64,000 nt of DNA from Paenibacillus phyllosphaerae (GTDB taxonomy: Bacteria > Bacillota > Bacilli > Paenibacillales > Paenibacillaceae): positions 1 to 64,000 of the forward strand of contig NZ_JACHXK010000015.1 of assembly GCF_014192105.1 (NCBI RefSeq). Reading direction: 5' to 3'. Both the position numbers and the translations under genes were made by a program. How positions within the stretch are numbered: position 1 is the stretch's first letter; every line of letters starts with the position of its first letter. The notes below the pieces were generated by a model. It was not told the origin of the DNA. It saw only the letters and a list, made by a program, of their open reading frames with translations, and did no database searches. This document shows positions 25,910 through 33,900 of the stretch, piece by piece.

Positions 25910-27298
25910 TCAAGAAGACTTCTGTAATTGCGCCGCGCTCCGTCCACGCCAGCTGAGGGCAACCAATGAAACTGCGATAATAGCTAGAATGGCTCCCAAT
26001 ATTCGGAATCCCCCGAAACTGAACGTACCGCCCATCACGAGGCTAATCAGCAAGGAAGATAGAATGGTTCCCATGTAGCGGGATGTGCTGAACAATCCGG
26101 AGGCGACCCCTATCATTTCTTTCGGCGAGCTTGCGAACAGGGCGGCCTGCATGCCGACATTATTAAGTCCGTTGCCAATGCCGAAAGCCGCTAAAGCTAT
26201 ACAGACGCTGATCACCGGCGACGCTTGATCAAGCAGCACGATCCACAATGACCCTGCCGTCATGAGCACGGAAGACAGCAGCAAGGCCGGCCGCGGTCCG
26301 GATCTATCAATCCAACGCCCAGCCAAGGGAGAAGCAAGGAGCGAGCATAAGCCCAAACTTAACATCAGGAGTCCGGTATGGTATTCGCTGACATGGCGTA
26401 CCAGCTGCAGATAAGAAGGAAGACCGAAGAATATCGAGTAGTACAGCACGTTCACGAGCATGAATTCGATATTGACCCGCGTCATTGCAGGGTATTGCGC
26501 GAACGTACGCAGCGGAATAAAAGGCGACGCCACCGTGAACTCCCGCCGTACGAACGCGGCAAGCAACAGGAGGCCGGCGAATCCGGTGGCGACGTTGAAG
26601 AAGGAAGCTTGCCCGGTAGAAGTCAGCCGGAGCAATCCGACGAGCAGGGCGATGAGACCGCTCGCGAACAGCAAGATGCCTGCAGCGTCCATCTGTTGCA
26701 TCCACTGTCGCAGGGACCTACCGCTTAGAGCGGATGCCGGCGTATCGTCCTTCGGAATCGTCTTCCATGCTAGCGCGAAGCTTGCCGCCACGAACGGCAG
26801 ATTAATCCAGAAGATTCCTTGCCAATCCCACAAGTGGAGCAGCACCCCGCCGACAAATGGCCCGATCGCAGCAGCGCCGGACAGGAAGATCGACAGCACC
26901 GACAGCGCGGTGCCTTGCTTCTTCGTCATATGGACGCGCACGATCGCCATGCCGACGGCCACCATCATGCTGGTGCCGACCGATTGCACGATTCGGAAGA
27001 CGACTAGCCAGCCGAAGTTCGTTGACAGCGGAGCGAAGATGGAGGCAAGGAAGGCGACCGCCAGCCCGGCAAGAAAGATCCTTCTGCGGCCGAAGACGTC
27101 ACTGGCTTTGCCCATGACGGGCTGCGCGATGGCGCTCGCGATATAGAACGAGAAGATAATCCAGGATACGACCGTAAAGTCAAGCCGGAATTCGTCCTGC
27201 AATCGGGGAAGCGCAACCGATACCATCGAAGAATTTAACGGGTTTAACAGAATTCCAAACCCTACGGCTATGATCAGCCACCAACTGCGGGCATTCAT
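25910..27298 (-). CDS. MFS drug exporter-like transporter
   Basis: 462 residues with 12 to 14 hydrophobic segments. The DHA2-type opening is LLNPLNSSMVSVALPRLQDEF. Motif A is GKASDVFGRRR (between TM2 and TM3). Motif C-like glycine-rich GAAAIGPFVGG is in TM5. It probably expels hydrophobic compounds by proton antiport. The LysR-type gene is divergent, 119 bases away, and likely regulates it. Confidence 0.88.
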   Translation of the reverse strand: MNARSWWLIIAVGFGILLNPLNSSMVSVALPRLQDEFRLDFTVVSWIIFSFYIASAIAQPVMGKASDVFGRRRIFLAGLAVAFLASIFAPLSTNFGWLVVFRIVQSVGTSMMVAVGMAIVRVHMTKKQGTALSVLSIFLSGAAAIGPFVGGVLLHLWDWQGIFWINLPFVAASFALAWKTIPKDDTPASALSGRSLRQWMQQMDAAGILLFASGLIALLVGLLRLTSTGQASFFNVATGFAGLLLLAAFVRREFTVASPFIPLRTFAQYPAMTRVNIEFMLVNVLYYSIFFGLPSYLQLVRHVSEYHTGLLMLSLGLCSLLASPLAGRWIDRSGPRPALLLSSVLMTAGSLWIVLLDQASPVISVCIALAAFGIGNGLNNVGMQAALFASSPKEMIGVASGLFSTSRYMGTILSSLLISLVMGGTFSFGGFRILGAILAIIAVSLVALSWRGRSAAQLQKSS

Positions 27299-27324
27299 GG
27301 ATAAGTTCCTCCTTAATCGTATTA

Positions 27325-27334
27325 ACGATATCGT
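27325..27334. promoter_or_regulatory. Palindrome in the MFS/LysR intergenic region
   Basis: ACGATATCGT is a perfect 10-bp palindrome, 27 bases upstream of the MFS start. It lies where a divergently encoded LysR-type protein could bind, but it does not fit the usual T-N11-A layout exactly. Confidence 0.25.
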
Positions 27335-27417
27335 ACAGAAAGTCGATCATTTACTCCAACGCATTTTATGTTATGATCGCATTGATTTGAAGGAATGATT
27401 AAGGTGGTTAACCATTC

Positions 27418-28317
27418 ATGGAGCTTCTTCAATTGCACTATTTCATAACGGTCGCCCGGCTGGAACATGTGACCGAAGCAGCGCGCAGCCTGCACGTGAC
27501 GCAATCGTCGCTGAGCAAAACGATTCAACGGCTCGAGGAGGACTTAGGCGTCTTACTGTTCGACCGAACGGGAGGCAAGCTGCGGTTGAACGCATCCGGC
27601 CGCATCTTCCTTCGCCGCGCGGAGAGGGCGCTGCTCGAATTGGACCAGGGAAGGCAGGAGGTAAGAGAGCGGTCCGGCCTGGAGCAAAGCACGCTCAAAT
27701 TGGCGGTGACCGCTGCAAGCGCGCTGCCCGCAATCTTGCGAAGATACCGGGAGAAAATGCCGGACGTTCAATTCCATGTCCAAATGCTGGCTACGCAGGA
27801 CATGATTATGCAGCTGCAGAGGGGGGAGGTCGACCTGTGCCTGTCATCGCCTCCGATACAAGACGAAGATATGGAATGCCAGATCGTGTATAGCGATCCG
27901 ATCCTCGTCGCCGTTCCCGAAGGGCACCGTCTCGCAGACCGCAAGTCGATCGCTTTAAGCGAGCTTAGCGAGGAATGGTTCGTTGGGGTGAAGCGGGGGT
28001 TCGGTACGCGCGATCTCGTCGATGCGGTATGCCAATCCGTCGGTTTCGCGCCTCAATACGTCTATGAGGGAGATGAGCCTGCCAGATTGAGCGCGCTGGT
28101 CGAGGCGGGAATCGGCATCGCTTTTATCCCCGGCACAGCCCGTAATCCGCGGGAGAAGATCCATTATCTTACGGTGGAAGATTGCGAGTTGGCCAGGGAG
28201 ATCGCGCTGCTGTCGCACAAGAACCGATATATCTCGAAGGCCGCGATGGCGTTCCGTGAGGTCGTGCTGCAATATTTTCAGGAGGCTCAGCAGCAAGAAG
28301 ATGCGTCACAGACGTAA
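27418..28317 (+). CDS. LysR family transcriptional regulator
   Basis: 299 residues. The N-terminal winged helix reads MELLQLHYFITVARLEHVTEAARSLHVTQSSLSKTIQRLEEDLGVLLFDR, split here only for description: the helix-turn-helix covers about 1-60. The effector domain (about 90-295) has the periplasmic-binding-protein fold with LKLAVTAASALP and EAGIGIAFIPG. Start ATG follows TAAGGTGGT. It is divergent from the MFS exporter, the usual layout for control of an exporter by its regulator. Confidence 0.9.
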   Translation: MELLQLHYFITVARLEHVTEAARSLHVTQSSLSKTIQRLEEDLGVLLFDRTGGKLRLNASGRIFLRRAERALLELDQGRQEVRERSGLEQSTLKLAVTAASALPAILRRYREKMPDVQFHVQMLATQDMIMQLQRGEVDLCLSSPPIQDEDMECQIVYSDPILVAVPEGHRLADRKSIALSELSEEWFVGVKRGFGTRDLVDAVCQSVGFAPQYVYEGDEPARLSALVEAGIGIAFIPGTARNPREKIHYLTVEDCELAREIALLSHKNRYISKAAMAFREVVLQYFQEAQQQEDASQT

Positions 28318-28417
28318 AGCTATGGCGGTCATGGCAGGTTCCCTGATGCAACTTCGTTGTCCTTCCACCCGAAATGATCTACACTAAGGGGAGTTAGCTG
28401 CTTGAGAGGAGAACATC

Positions 28418-28858
28418 ATGGAGAAGAACCGGTTGCCGAAAAGTGTATATGAACAGTTGGCTTCATTCCGATATCGGATTCGCAAATTCATTCGGTTCAG
28501 CGAGGAAGCGGCGCGCCAGAAGGGATTGACGCCGCAGTACCACCAGCTGATGCTTGCGATCATGGGCTTCCCGGAACGCGATTACGCTACGCCGAAGGAG
28601 CTGGCCGAGCGGCTGCAGATTACGCCGCACGCTTGTCTGGAGCTCATCCAGCGATGCGAGGAGCTGGAACTGGTGAAGCGTTCGCCGAATGAGAAGGATC
28701 GCCGCAGCATCTTTATCCATCTGACCGAGCAAGGGATGGCGCTGCTCGAGGAATTGTCCGAGATCCACCGCGACGAGCTGAAGCGGGCGGGACTGCTCGA
28801 TATTGTGCAGAGCGAGCAATTTGCGGAGTTCGGAACGAATGGCCATGAGCGGAACTGA
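28418..28858 (+). CDS. MarR family transcriptional regulator
   Basis: 146 residues with a winged helix (TPKELAERLQITPHACLELIQRCEELELVKR) and the wing KRSPNEKDRRSIFIHLTEQG, typical of MarR. GAGAGGAGAA precedes the ATG. The C-terminal dimerisation helix is short. No exporter or enzyme gene is adjacent on the same strand except the LysR gene upstream, so the target is unclear. Confidence 0.87.
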   Translation: MEKNRLPKSVYEQLASFRYRIRKFIRFSEEAARQKGLTPQYHQLMLAIMGFPERDYATPKELAERLQITPHACLELIQRCEELELVKRSPNEKDRRSIFIHLTEQGMALLEELSEIHRDELKRAGLLDIVQSEQFAEFGTNGHERN

Positions 28859-28934
28859 TGAAGGCAGTATGAGGGGCGGACATTGGAAGGGACAAGCTAA
28901 CTCAAATTGTGTTCGGTTATCTCACATAAAAGGG

Positions 28935-28963
28935 TTGAAAAAGATCGTAGAACGATATATATT
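28935..28963 (+). promoter_or_regulatory. Sigma-A-type promoter with no gene downstream
   Basis: TTGAAA (28935-28940), a 17-base spacer and TATATT (28958-28963). No protein gene follows on this strand before the convergent gene at 29316; instead a series of hairpins follows. Confidence 0.55.
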
Positions 28964-28969
28964 GAGTAT

Positions 28970-29312
28970 AGAACTAGCAACTTCTTCAGACGTAAGCGAG
29001 GAATGAAGTGAGGGCAGCGACAATGGCGTCTTCTGCTCGCAATGCCAATGCAGGCATGCTTCGTCATATTCCGAAGGCTTGCCTCTTACCTTGTAATGAT
29101 CGATTGAACATATTATAGCTTGCAGACGATTGCTGAGACCCGCGTGAGCGGGAGGCTCAGGGATTGGAGCGGCAACGAAGCCGCGTCTCCTTCGTCTATG
29201 GACAATCTTAAGCGTGAAGATATTCTTCCCGCCGATGAAGCGCACCCCTTATTTTGGACTTGTACGAACACGTAAGTGTTTGCGCAATGTCCGACTATAA
29301 GGGGTGTTTGTC
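28970..29312 (+). ncRNA. Candidate structured non-coding RNA
   Basis: This fills the 28859-29315 gap. After the promoter at 28935-28963 come four stem structures. First is a hairpin 28980-29009 (ACTTC/GAAGT, TTC/GAA). Second is a hairpin 29052-29084 (AGGCA/TGCCT, TTCG/CGAA). Third is a three-way junction 29124-29197: P1 AGACGA/TCGTCT; P2 CTGAG/CTCAG plus CCCGC/GCGGG closed by a GTGA (GNRA) tetraloop; P3 GGAG/CTCC plus CGGC/GCCG. Last is a long nested hairpin 29243-29306 (CACCCCTTAT/ATAAGGGGTG outside, CGAACAC/GTGTTTG inside) followed by TTTGTCGTTC, a possible terminator. It matches no RNA family I can name. Orientation is inferred from the promoter and the GNRA loop. Confidence 0.4.
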
Positions 29313-29315
29313 GTT

Positions 29316-30146
29316 CTATAAAGCAATATGCAGCTCCGCCGCGGTCTGACGGATATAATCGGCCGCTTGCCGATAAGCTTCGTTCGTAGACAAATGCTCG
29401 ATCATAAGCGGAGTATCCGGATCCAGCTTGCTCAGCTCCGTTAGGAACGTCCGATAATCCAGGTTGCCTTGCCCCGGGATCACTTCGTCCAGATGAACGG
29501 AGAGGTGGCCGCGCAGCAAAGTGTCCTTGGCATGGCAGTTCCGGATATAAGGGCCGAGCTTGGCGATGAAGTCGCGAATGATCTCGCCGTTGCGATAATA
29601 AGAGCGCGGGCTGCTAATGATGTTGACCGGGTCAAAATGGACGCCGAATCCTTTGCGGTCGATCGCCTTTAATAACGCGAGGTACGTGTCGGCGGAGTCC
29701 GGGTATACCCACGGCATCATCTCAAGCGCGAATACGGTTCGCTCCGGTTGCACCGCATCGATAATATGCCGGGTTGTCTCGACGATCATCTCGAAGGTCT
29801 CGTCGCTGAAATTATCCGGGTCCGGCCCATCCCATTGCTGGCCGCGGGAGCCGGCAATGTTCACGCAGCATCTCGCGCCGATCGTCTCCGCCAACGTCAG
29901 GCGGCGGATGCAATAATCGATCGCTTGCCGGCGAGTGTCGTCGTCTCGGCTGATCGGATTGCTCCAAGCGCCCACCTCGGAGATGATAATATCGTGCCGA
30001 GCAGCCATACGAACATAATCGGCTAAATCCGCATCGTTCTCGTCCTGAACCGGACAAGTCGCGGCGCGAAAGCCGGCTTGCCGGAGGGCTTGCGCCCAGC
30101 TCTCGGGTGTAGGTTGATCGAGGAATACTTGACCGCCCAATCGCAT
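29316..30146 (-). CDS. Sugar phosphate isomerase/epimerase family protein
   Basis: 276 residues, TIM-barrel of the AP-endonuclease-2/xylose-isomerase-like group. It has metal-site strands such as VFALEMMPW, FGVHFDPVNI and IRNCHAKDT. ATG 30146 (start MRLGGQVFL) follows GGAAGGATG; nine more codons upstream are in frame. Such enzymes isomerise or epimerise sugars and inositol derivatives. It is divergent from an SDR oxidoreductase, and the two share an operator-rich gap. They may form a small sugar-conversion unit. Confidence 0.83.
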   Translation of the reverse strand: MRLGGQVFLDQPTPESWAQALRQAGFRAATCPVQDENDADLADYVRMAARHDIIISEVGAWSNPISRDDDTRRQAIDYCIRRLTLAETIGARCCVNIAGSRGQQWDGPDPDNFSDETFEMIVETTRHIIDAVQPERTVFALEMMPWVYPDSADTYLALLKAIDRKGFGVHFDPVNIISSPRSYYRNGEIIRDFIAKLGPYIRNCHAKDTLLRGHLSVHLDEVIPGQGNLDYRTFLTELSKLDPDTPLMIEHLSTNEAYRQAADYIRQTAAELHIAL

Positions 30147-30213
30147 GCTGCCATCATCCTTCCCATCCAACATTATTGGTCGCAGAGTTAAGCTGAATCT
30201 CTTTGTAGTATAC

Positions 30214-30298
30214 GTATAAACGCGTGTTTATACAAGAAGGCGATATACGCTAGAGTGTAAGGGCAATCGTTCTGCCACTTGCGTAAACGCGCGTTCAC
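30214..30298. promoter_or_regulatory. Two LacI-type operator-like palindromes between divergent sugar genes
   Basis: GTATAAACGCGTGTTTATAC (30214-30233) has 8-bp perfect arms (GTATAAAC/GTTTATAC). GTAAACGCGCGTTCAC (30283-30298) has the same layout with one mismatch. The centres are 67 bp apart. The AAAC-GCG-GTT core resembles LacI-family operators but does not fit cre well. They lie between the divergent isomerase and SDR genes. Confidence 0.5.
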
Positions 30299-30376
30299 AC
30301 TTATACTGAGCGGGGAAAGCACTTATGATAAAACCAATCTACTACCATAACGAACGAGAGAAAGGTGACCTAACCT

Positions 30377-31132
30377 ATGACGACGATCGCTGCAGGCAAA
30401 TGGGCATTGATTACAGGGGCAAGCCGGGGTGTCGGCGCGCAGACTGCCATATTCATGGCCAAGCAGGGCTGCAATCTCATCTTGCACAGTCGGAACCTTG
30501 CCCATACGAAAGCACTGGAGGAGGAAGTACGCGCATGCGGCGTGCAGGTTTACAGCGTTCAAGCGGAATTAGAACGGCTGGATGAGGTCGAGGCCATGCT
30601 GGATGAGATTGAAGCGCGCGGCACGCAGGTCGATATTCTGTTCAACAACGCTGCCGTCCAGATTGCCTACCGTACCGACTACTTTCACACGCCTATCGAG
30701 GATTACGAGCGAAGCTTCCGGATTAACTTCATCGCTCCCGCCGTCATTTGCAACCGGCTCATTCCGAAAATGCTGGAGCGCGGCTTCGGGCGGGTCATCA
30801 ACACGACCAGCGGGATTCGCAATGAACCGGAACAATCCGGCTATGCCGCGAGCAAAGCGGCACTGGACAAATTCACGAAGGATCTGGCCTCCCGTCTGGA
30901 AGGCACGGACGTTACGCTTAATTTGACCGATCCGGGCTGGTGCCGGACAGACCTTGGCGGTCCGCATGCGCCGAACGCGGTAGAAAGCGTCATTCCCGGT
31001 ATCGCGGTCGGCGCTTTTATCGACGACCGCAAGAGCGGACGTTTCTTCCACGCGCAGCATTTTACCGGCATGACGCTCGAGGAGGCCATCGCTGAAGCTG
31101 AGACTATGGAAGCTTCGCCGTACACGATTTAA
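30377..31132 (+). CDS. SDR family oxidoreductase
   Basis: 251 residues, classical short-chain dehydrogenase. The cofactor loop is TGASRGVG (13-20), followed by NNAA at about 90-93 and catalytic Ser145, Tyr156 and Lys160 (SGYAASK). AGAAAGGTGAC precedes the ATG. It likely oxidises or reduces a sugar or polyol with NAD(P). Divergent from the isomerase gene and probably under the same repressor. Confidence 0.88.
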   Translation: MTTIAAGKWALITGASRGVGAQTAIFMAKQGCNLILHSRNLAHTKALEEEVRACGVQVYSVQAELERLDEVEAMLDEIEARGTQVDILFNNAAVQIAYRTDYFHTPIEDYERSFRINFIAPAVICNRLIPKMLERGFGRVINTTSGIRNEPEQSGYAASKAALDKFTKDLASRLEGTDVTLNLTDPGWCRTDLGGPHAPNAVESVIPGIAVGAFIDDRKSGRFFHAQHFTGMTLEEAIAEAETMEASPYTI

Positions 31133-31140
31133 CCGTAGAC

Positions 31141-31188
31141 AAAAAACAAGAGAGCTTAGCTTCGCCATAATGGCACTGCTAAGCTCTT
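31141..31188 (-). terminator. Terminator serving mainly the minus-strand binding-protein/two-component operon
   Basis: AGAGCTTAGC (31151-31160) pairs perfectly with GCTAAGCTCT (31178-31187). On the minus strand the stem is followed by CTTGTTTTTTG. It lies between convergent genes and may act both ways. Confidence 0.72.
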
Positions 31189-31236
31189 CGTGTGTCAATA
31201 CCTTCCTTAAGAGGGCTGCTGAATCTTGGATTAAGC

Positions 31237-32274
31237 TCATTCCTCGGCAGGCATAAGCTCCACAATCCCCGTATCGATGAACGGTTCGATCGCTTCGCCT
31301 TCGCTTGCTTTCACCAGTGTCTGTACGATCGTCTCTCCCCAATTGCTCTCGTTCTGGGAGATGGCCGCGGTCACTTGGCCGTTCCGCAATCCTTCTTCCA
31401 CGTCCGGATTCAACCCCAGCGTAATCAGATTCCGCTTAAGTCCCTTCGCCTTCCAGATCAAGACCGACGAAGCGCCGGAAATAAAATCTAGGCCGAGAAA
31501 AGCGTTGAAGTGAGGGTGGCCGTCGATCATCGTCTCCAGCTCCGTCATGGCGCGGGTCTCGCTGCCTTCGTTGTAGCGGACTTCGAGCACGTCGATCTTC
31601 GTATGCTCGTTCAGGTAATGGAGCAGCCCCTCGAGCCGCTGGGTCAAGCTGTGCATCTGGGACATGCCCGTCTCGACGAGCACCATGCCTTCGCCATCGA
31701 GCAGTTGATCGGTCAGTATGCCCATCCTCCGGCCGGTCTCATAGTTATCCGCCCCCACATAGGCGAGCCGATTGCTGCGGGGCGAGTCGGATTCGAAGCA
31801 GATGACCGGGATGCCGCTGGCCACCGCCTTGTTAATAACGGGGGTGAGCGCATCGGCATCCACCGGATCGATCGCGATGCCATCGAGCTTCTGCTTGATC
31901 ATCGTCTCCATAATCCGGATCTGCTGCTCGAGATTCGCTTCATCCGGCGCTTGCACGAGCAGCTTGGCATTATATTTAGCCGCCGTTTCCTCGGCATGCT
32001 GGGTGATGCTCTCATAGGTGGAGTTAGCCATCGGGTAGATGATGCCGAGCGTCCGCGACTCGTAGGTTTTGGCGGGATCGGCAGGGGTAAGCTGCGAATC
32101 GGCCGTATTCTCACCCGGTTTGCCGGCTGCATGGTCAGAAGAATTGCCGATCTGATCTCCGCTTGCCTTGCTTGCGTTATCCCCGCCGGCAGCGCCCTCA
32201 CAGCCGGCCAAGATGAGCAGCATGACCATCAGCGCGCTCAGCAAGCGGAGATGGCCTCGTCTCTTCACGCCCAT
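31237..32274 (-). CDS. Sugar-binding lipoprotein of the two-component locus
   Basis: 345 residues. ATG 32274 follows GGAGGGATCT; the longer open frame upstream is only antisense-like read-through of the response regulator. Lipoprotein signal: LLILAGC with lipidated Cys25. The remainder is a periplasmic-binding-protein type 1 fold (Peripla_BP_4): LGIIYPMANSTYESITQ, KLDGIAIDPVDADAL, VASGIPVICFESDSP. It overlaps the response-regulator gene by 10 bases. In such three-gene sets the lipoprotein binds a sugar and presents it to the histidine kinase. Confidence 0.87.
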   Translation of the reverse strand: MGVKRRGHLRLLSALMVMLLILAGCEGAAGGDNASKASGDQIGNSSDHAAGKPGENTADSQLTPADPAKTYESRTLGIIYPMANSTYESITQHAEETAAKYNAKLLVQAPDEANLEQQIRIMETMIKQKLDGIAIDPVDADALTPVINKAVASGIPVICFESDSPRSNRLAYVGADNYETGRRMGILTDQLLDGEGMVLVETGMSQMHSLTQRLEGLLHYLNEHTKIDVLEVRYNEGSETRAMTELETMIDGHPHFNAFLGLDFISGASSVLIWKAKGLKRNLITLGLNPDVEEGLRNGQVTAAISQNESNWGETIVQTLVKASEGEAIEPFIDTGIVELMPAEE

Positions 32275-33884
32275 AGATCCCTCCGGGCATTCTGAATGTC
32301 CCGATCGGCAGAGGGGCGCTTCTCTTCCGGCGTCCCCTGGCGCCTGTATTCCATCGGCGTCATGCCCGTTACCTTTTTGAACAAGTTGGAGAAATAGTGC
32401 TGGTCGTTGTAGCCGACCGCGAATGCGATCTCGAACGTTTTGTCCCGCGTCGTCTTCAGCAGCTCCATCGCCTTGCGGATCCGGGTCTGCGTGAGGTATT
32501 CCGTCAACGTCTGACCGGTCTCCTGGCTGAACACTTTGCTTAAGTGGCTCTGGCTGACGAGCACTTGCTTGGCAACGTCCTGCAGCGACAGCTTCTCGTT
32601 GTTGTAATTGGCCTGGATGTACGCCTTGACCTTCGCGATCATGTCGCCGTATTTGTCCGAGCCTTCGGACCGCCAGCTCCACAACTTCTCGAGCAGCGTC
32701 TTCAAGTAGTTTAAGCTGTCGTCCCAGTTCTTGATCCGCTTAATCGCATGCTGCAGCTCTTCGATCGTCTCCGCCACATTATCGCCTGCCTTGAACGCTT
32801 GCTTGGCCGCCTTGAATGCTTCGAGCGTCAGATCGTTGAGCAGATAATAGCCGTACATCGATGCCTTCCAATTCATCTGCTTCAGCTCATCGGCGAATTG
32901 GGGGAGGAACGTACCCAGCTGCGAAGGCGAGCCGATCTTCACGAACTCCATGAAGGAGCTGCGGTTGAGCAGCACATTGCCGATCGACGAATCGCCGGCC
33001 AGCTCCCACAGCTGCGACTTGTTCTGCATATACAGCCGCTGCAAGTTCTTATCCTCGTCCGCCTCCAGGAAAGAGGTGTGGATACCTTGCAGCCGATCCT
33101 GCACGCTGCCGATCCCGACGGAGATGTCGCAGCGATAGAGGTTTTCAAGCTCGGTACGGATCTGTTCGGCTGCTCCGAAAACCGTCTCCGCCAGCAGCGC
33201 GTCCGAGGCGTTCTTCAGAATCCAGACGGTCTCCGTCCGGCTGCGCTTGAAGAACAGGCCATCCGGCATGCCGTCGAGCCGTTGGCTGAGCGCTTGGTCG
33301 ATCTGCTGGGCAGCTGCGTGACGGTCTGGATAGGAGGCTAGCTCATGGCTGCGAATATCGAAGATGACGACGGCATAGTAGCGCGCCGTCAGATGCAGAT
33401 TCATGCTGGCCGCCGCTTCGATCGCTTCGGACGTCGTGATCAATCCCCCGCATAGATCCGATAGCAGCTTCTCGGCGGAATAGGCATTCTTCTTCTTCTC
33501 CAGCCGTTCCTGATCGATCCGGGCGCTCAGCTTGTGCAGGAGAGCGACGAGATCGGAAGCGCTGACCGGCTTCAAGCAATAATCTTCCACGCCGAGCCGA
33601 ATCGCGGCTTGGGCATATTGGAACTCGTCATGGCCGCTCATAATGACGATCTTCATCTCCGGCATGCGTTGACGAACGATGGCGCACAACTCCAGCCCGT
33701 TCATGAACGGCATCCGGATATCGGTAATGAGGATATCGGGCTTCCATTGCTCGATGAGCGGCAGGGCGATCTCCCCGTCCGGCGCGTCGCCGCAATAGAC
33801 GAAGCCTTCCTGCTCCCAATTGACGCAATCCCGGATATTCTCCCGGATCAAGATTTCATCGTCGACCAGCATCACTTTTTTCAT
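32265..33884 (-). CDS. YesN-type response regulator (REC plus AraC HTH)
   Basis: 539 residues. REC domain 1-120 with acidic pocket Asp8-Asp9, phosphoacceptor Asp55 (DILITDIRMP) and Lys105. A long middle region follows (about 130-410). The C-terminal AraC double helix-turn-helix is at about 425-525 (LSLQDVAKQVLVSQSHLSKVF and VGYNDQHYFSNLFKKVTGMTP). Start 16 bases after the kinase stop, with AAGGGGGGT before the ATG. Family members activate neighbouring sugar-uptake and glycosidase genes, here probably the divergent ABC importer. Confidence 0.92.
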   Translation of the reverse strand: MKKVMLVDDEILIRENIRDCVNWEQEGFVYCGDAPDGEIALPLIEQWKPDILITDIRMPFMNGLELCAIVRQRMPEMKIVIMSGHDEFQYAQAAIRLGVEDYCLKPVSASDLVALLHKLSARIDQERLEKKKNAYSAEKLLSDLCGGLITTSEAIEAAASMNLHLTARYYAVVIFDIRSHELASYPDRHAAAQQIDQALSQRLDGMPDGLFFKRSRTETVWILKNASDALLAETVFGAAEQIRTELENLYRCDISVGIGSVQDRLQGIHTSFLEADEDKNLQRLYMQNKSQLWELAGDSSIGNVLLNRSSFMEFVKIGSPSQLGTFLPQFADELKQMNWKASMYGYYLLNDLTLEAFKAAKQAFKAGDNVAETIEELQHAIKRIKNWDDSLNYLKTLLEKLWSWRSEGSDKYGDMIAKVKAYIQANYNNEKLSLQDVAKQVLVSQSHLSKVFSQETGQTLTEYLTQTRIRKAMELLKTTRDKTFEIAFAVGYNDQHYFSNLFKKVTGMTPMEYRRQGTPEEKRPSADRDIQNARRDLWA

Positions 33885-33900
33885 TGGTCATACCCCCCTT

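Noticed and set aside
29133-29160. CTGAGA motif suggestive of a TPP riboswitch
   Set aside because: The other conserved TPP elements (ACCTGA and GGATAATGCCAGCG-like parts) are absent, and no thiamine gene follows.
28922-29245. 107-codon minus-strand frame in the 29-kb gap
   Set aside because: Biased composition (Arg and His runs), no ribosome binding site, and the DNA is better explained by RNA-like stems.
30214-30233. Reading the isomerase/SDR palindrome as a cre site
   Set aside because: Aligned on its CG centre it fails several fixed cre positions; a different LacI-family operator fits better.
32275-32682. 136-codon N-terminal extension of the binding lipoprotein
   Set aside because: It overlaps the response-regulator gene, has Gln/Arg-rich nonsense composition, and the ATG at 32274 has a strong ribosome binding site followed by a lipoprotein signal.
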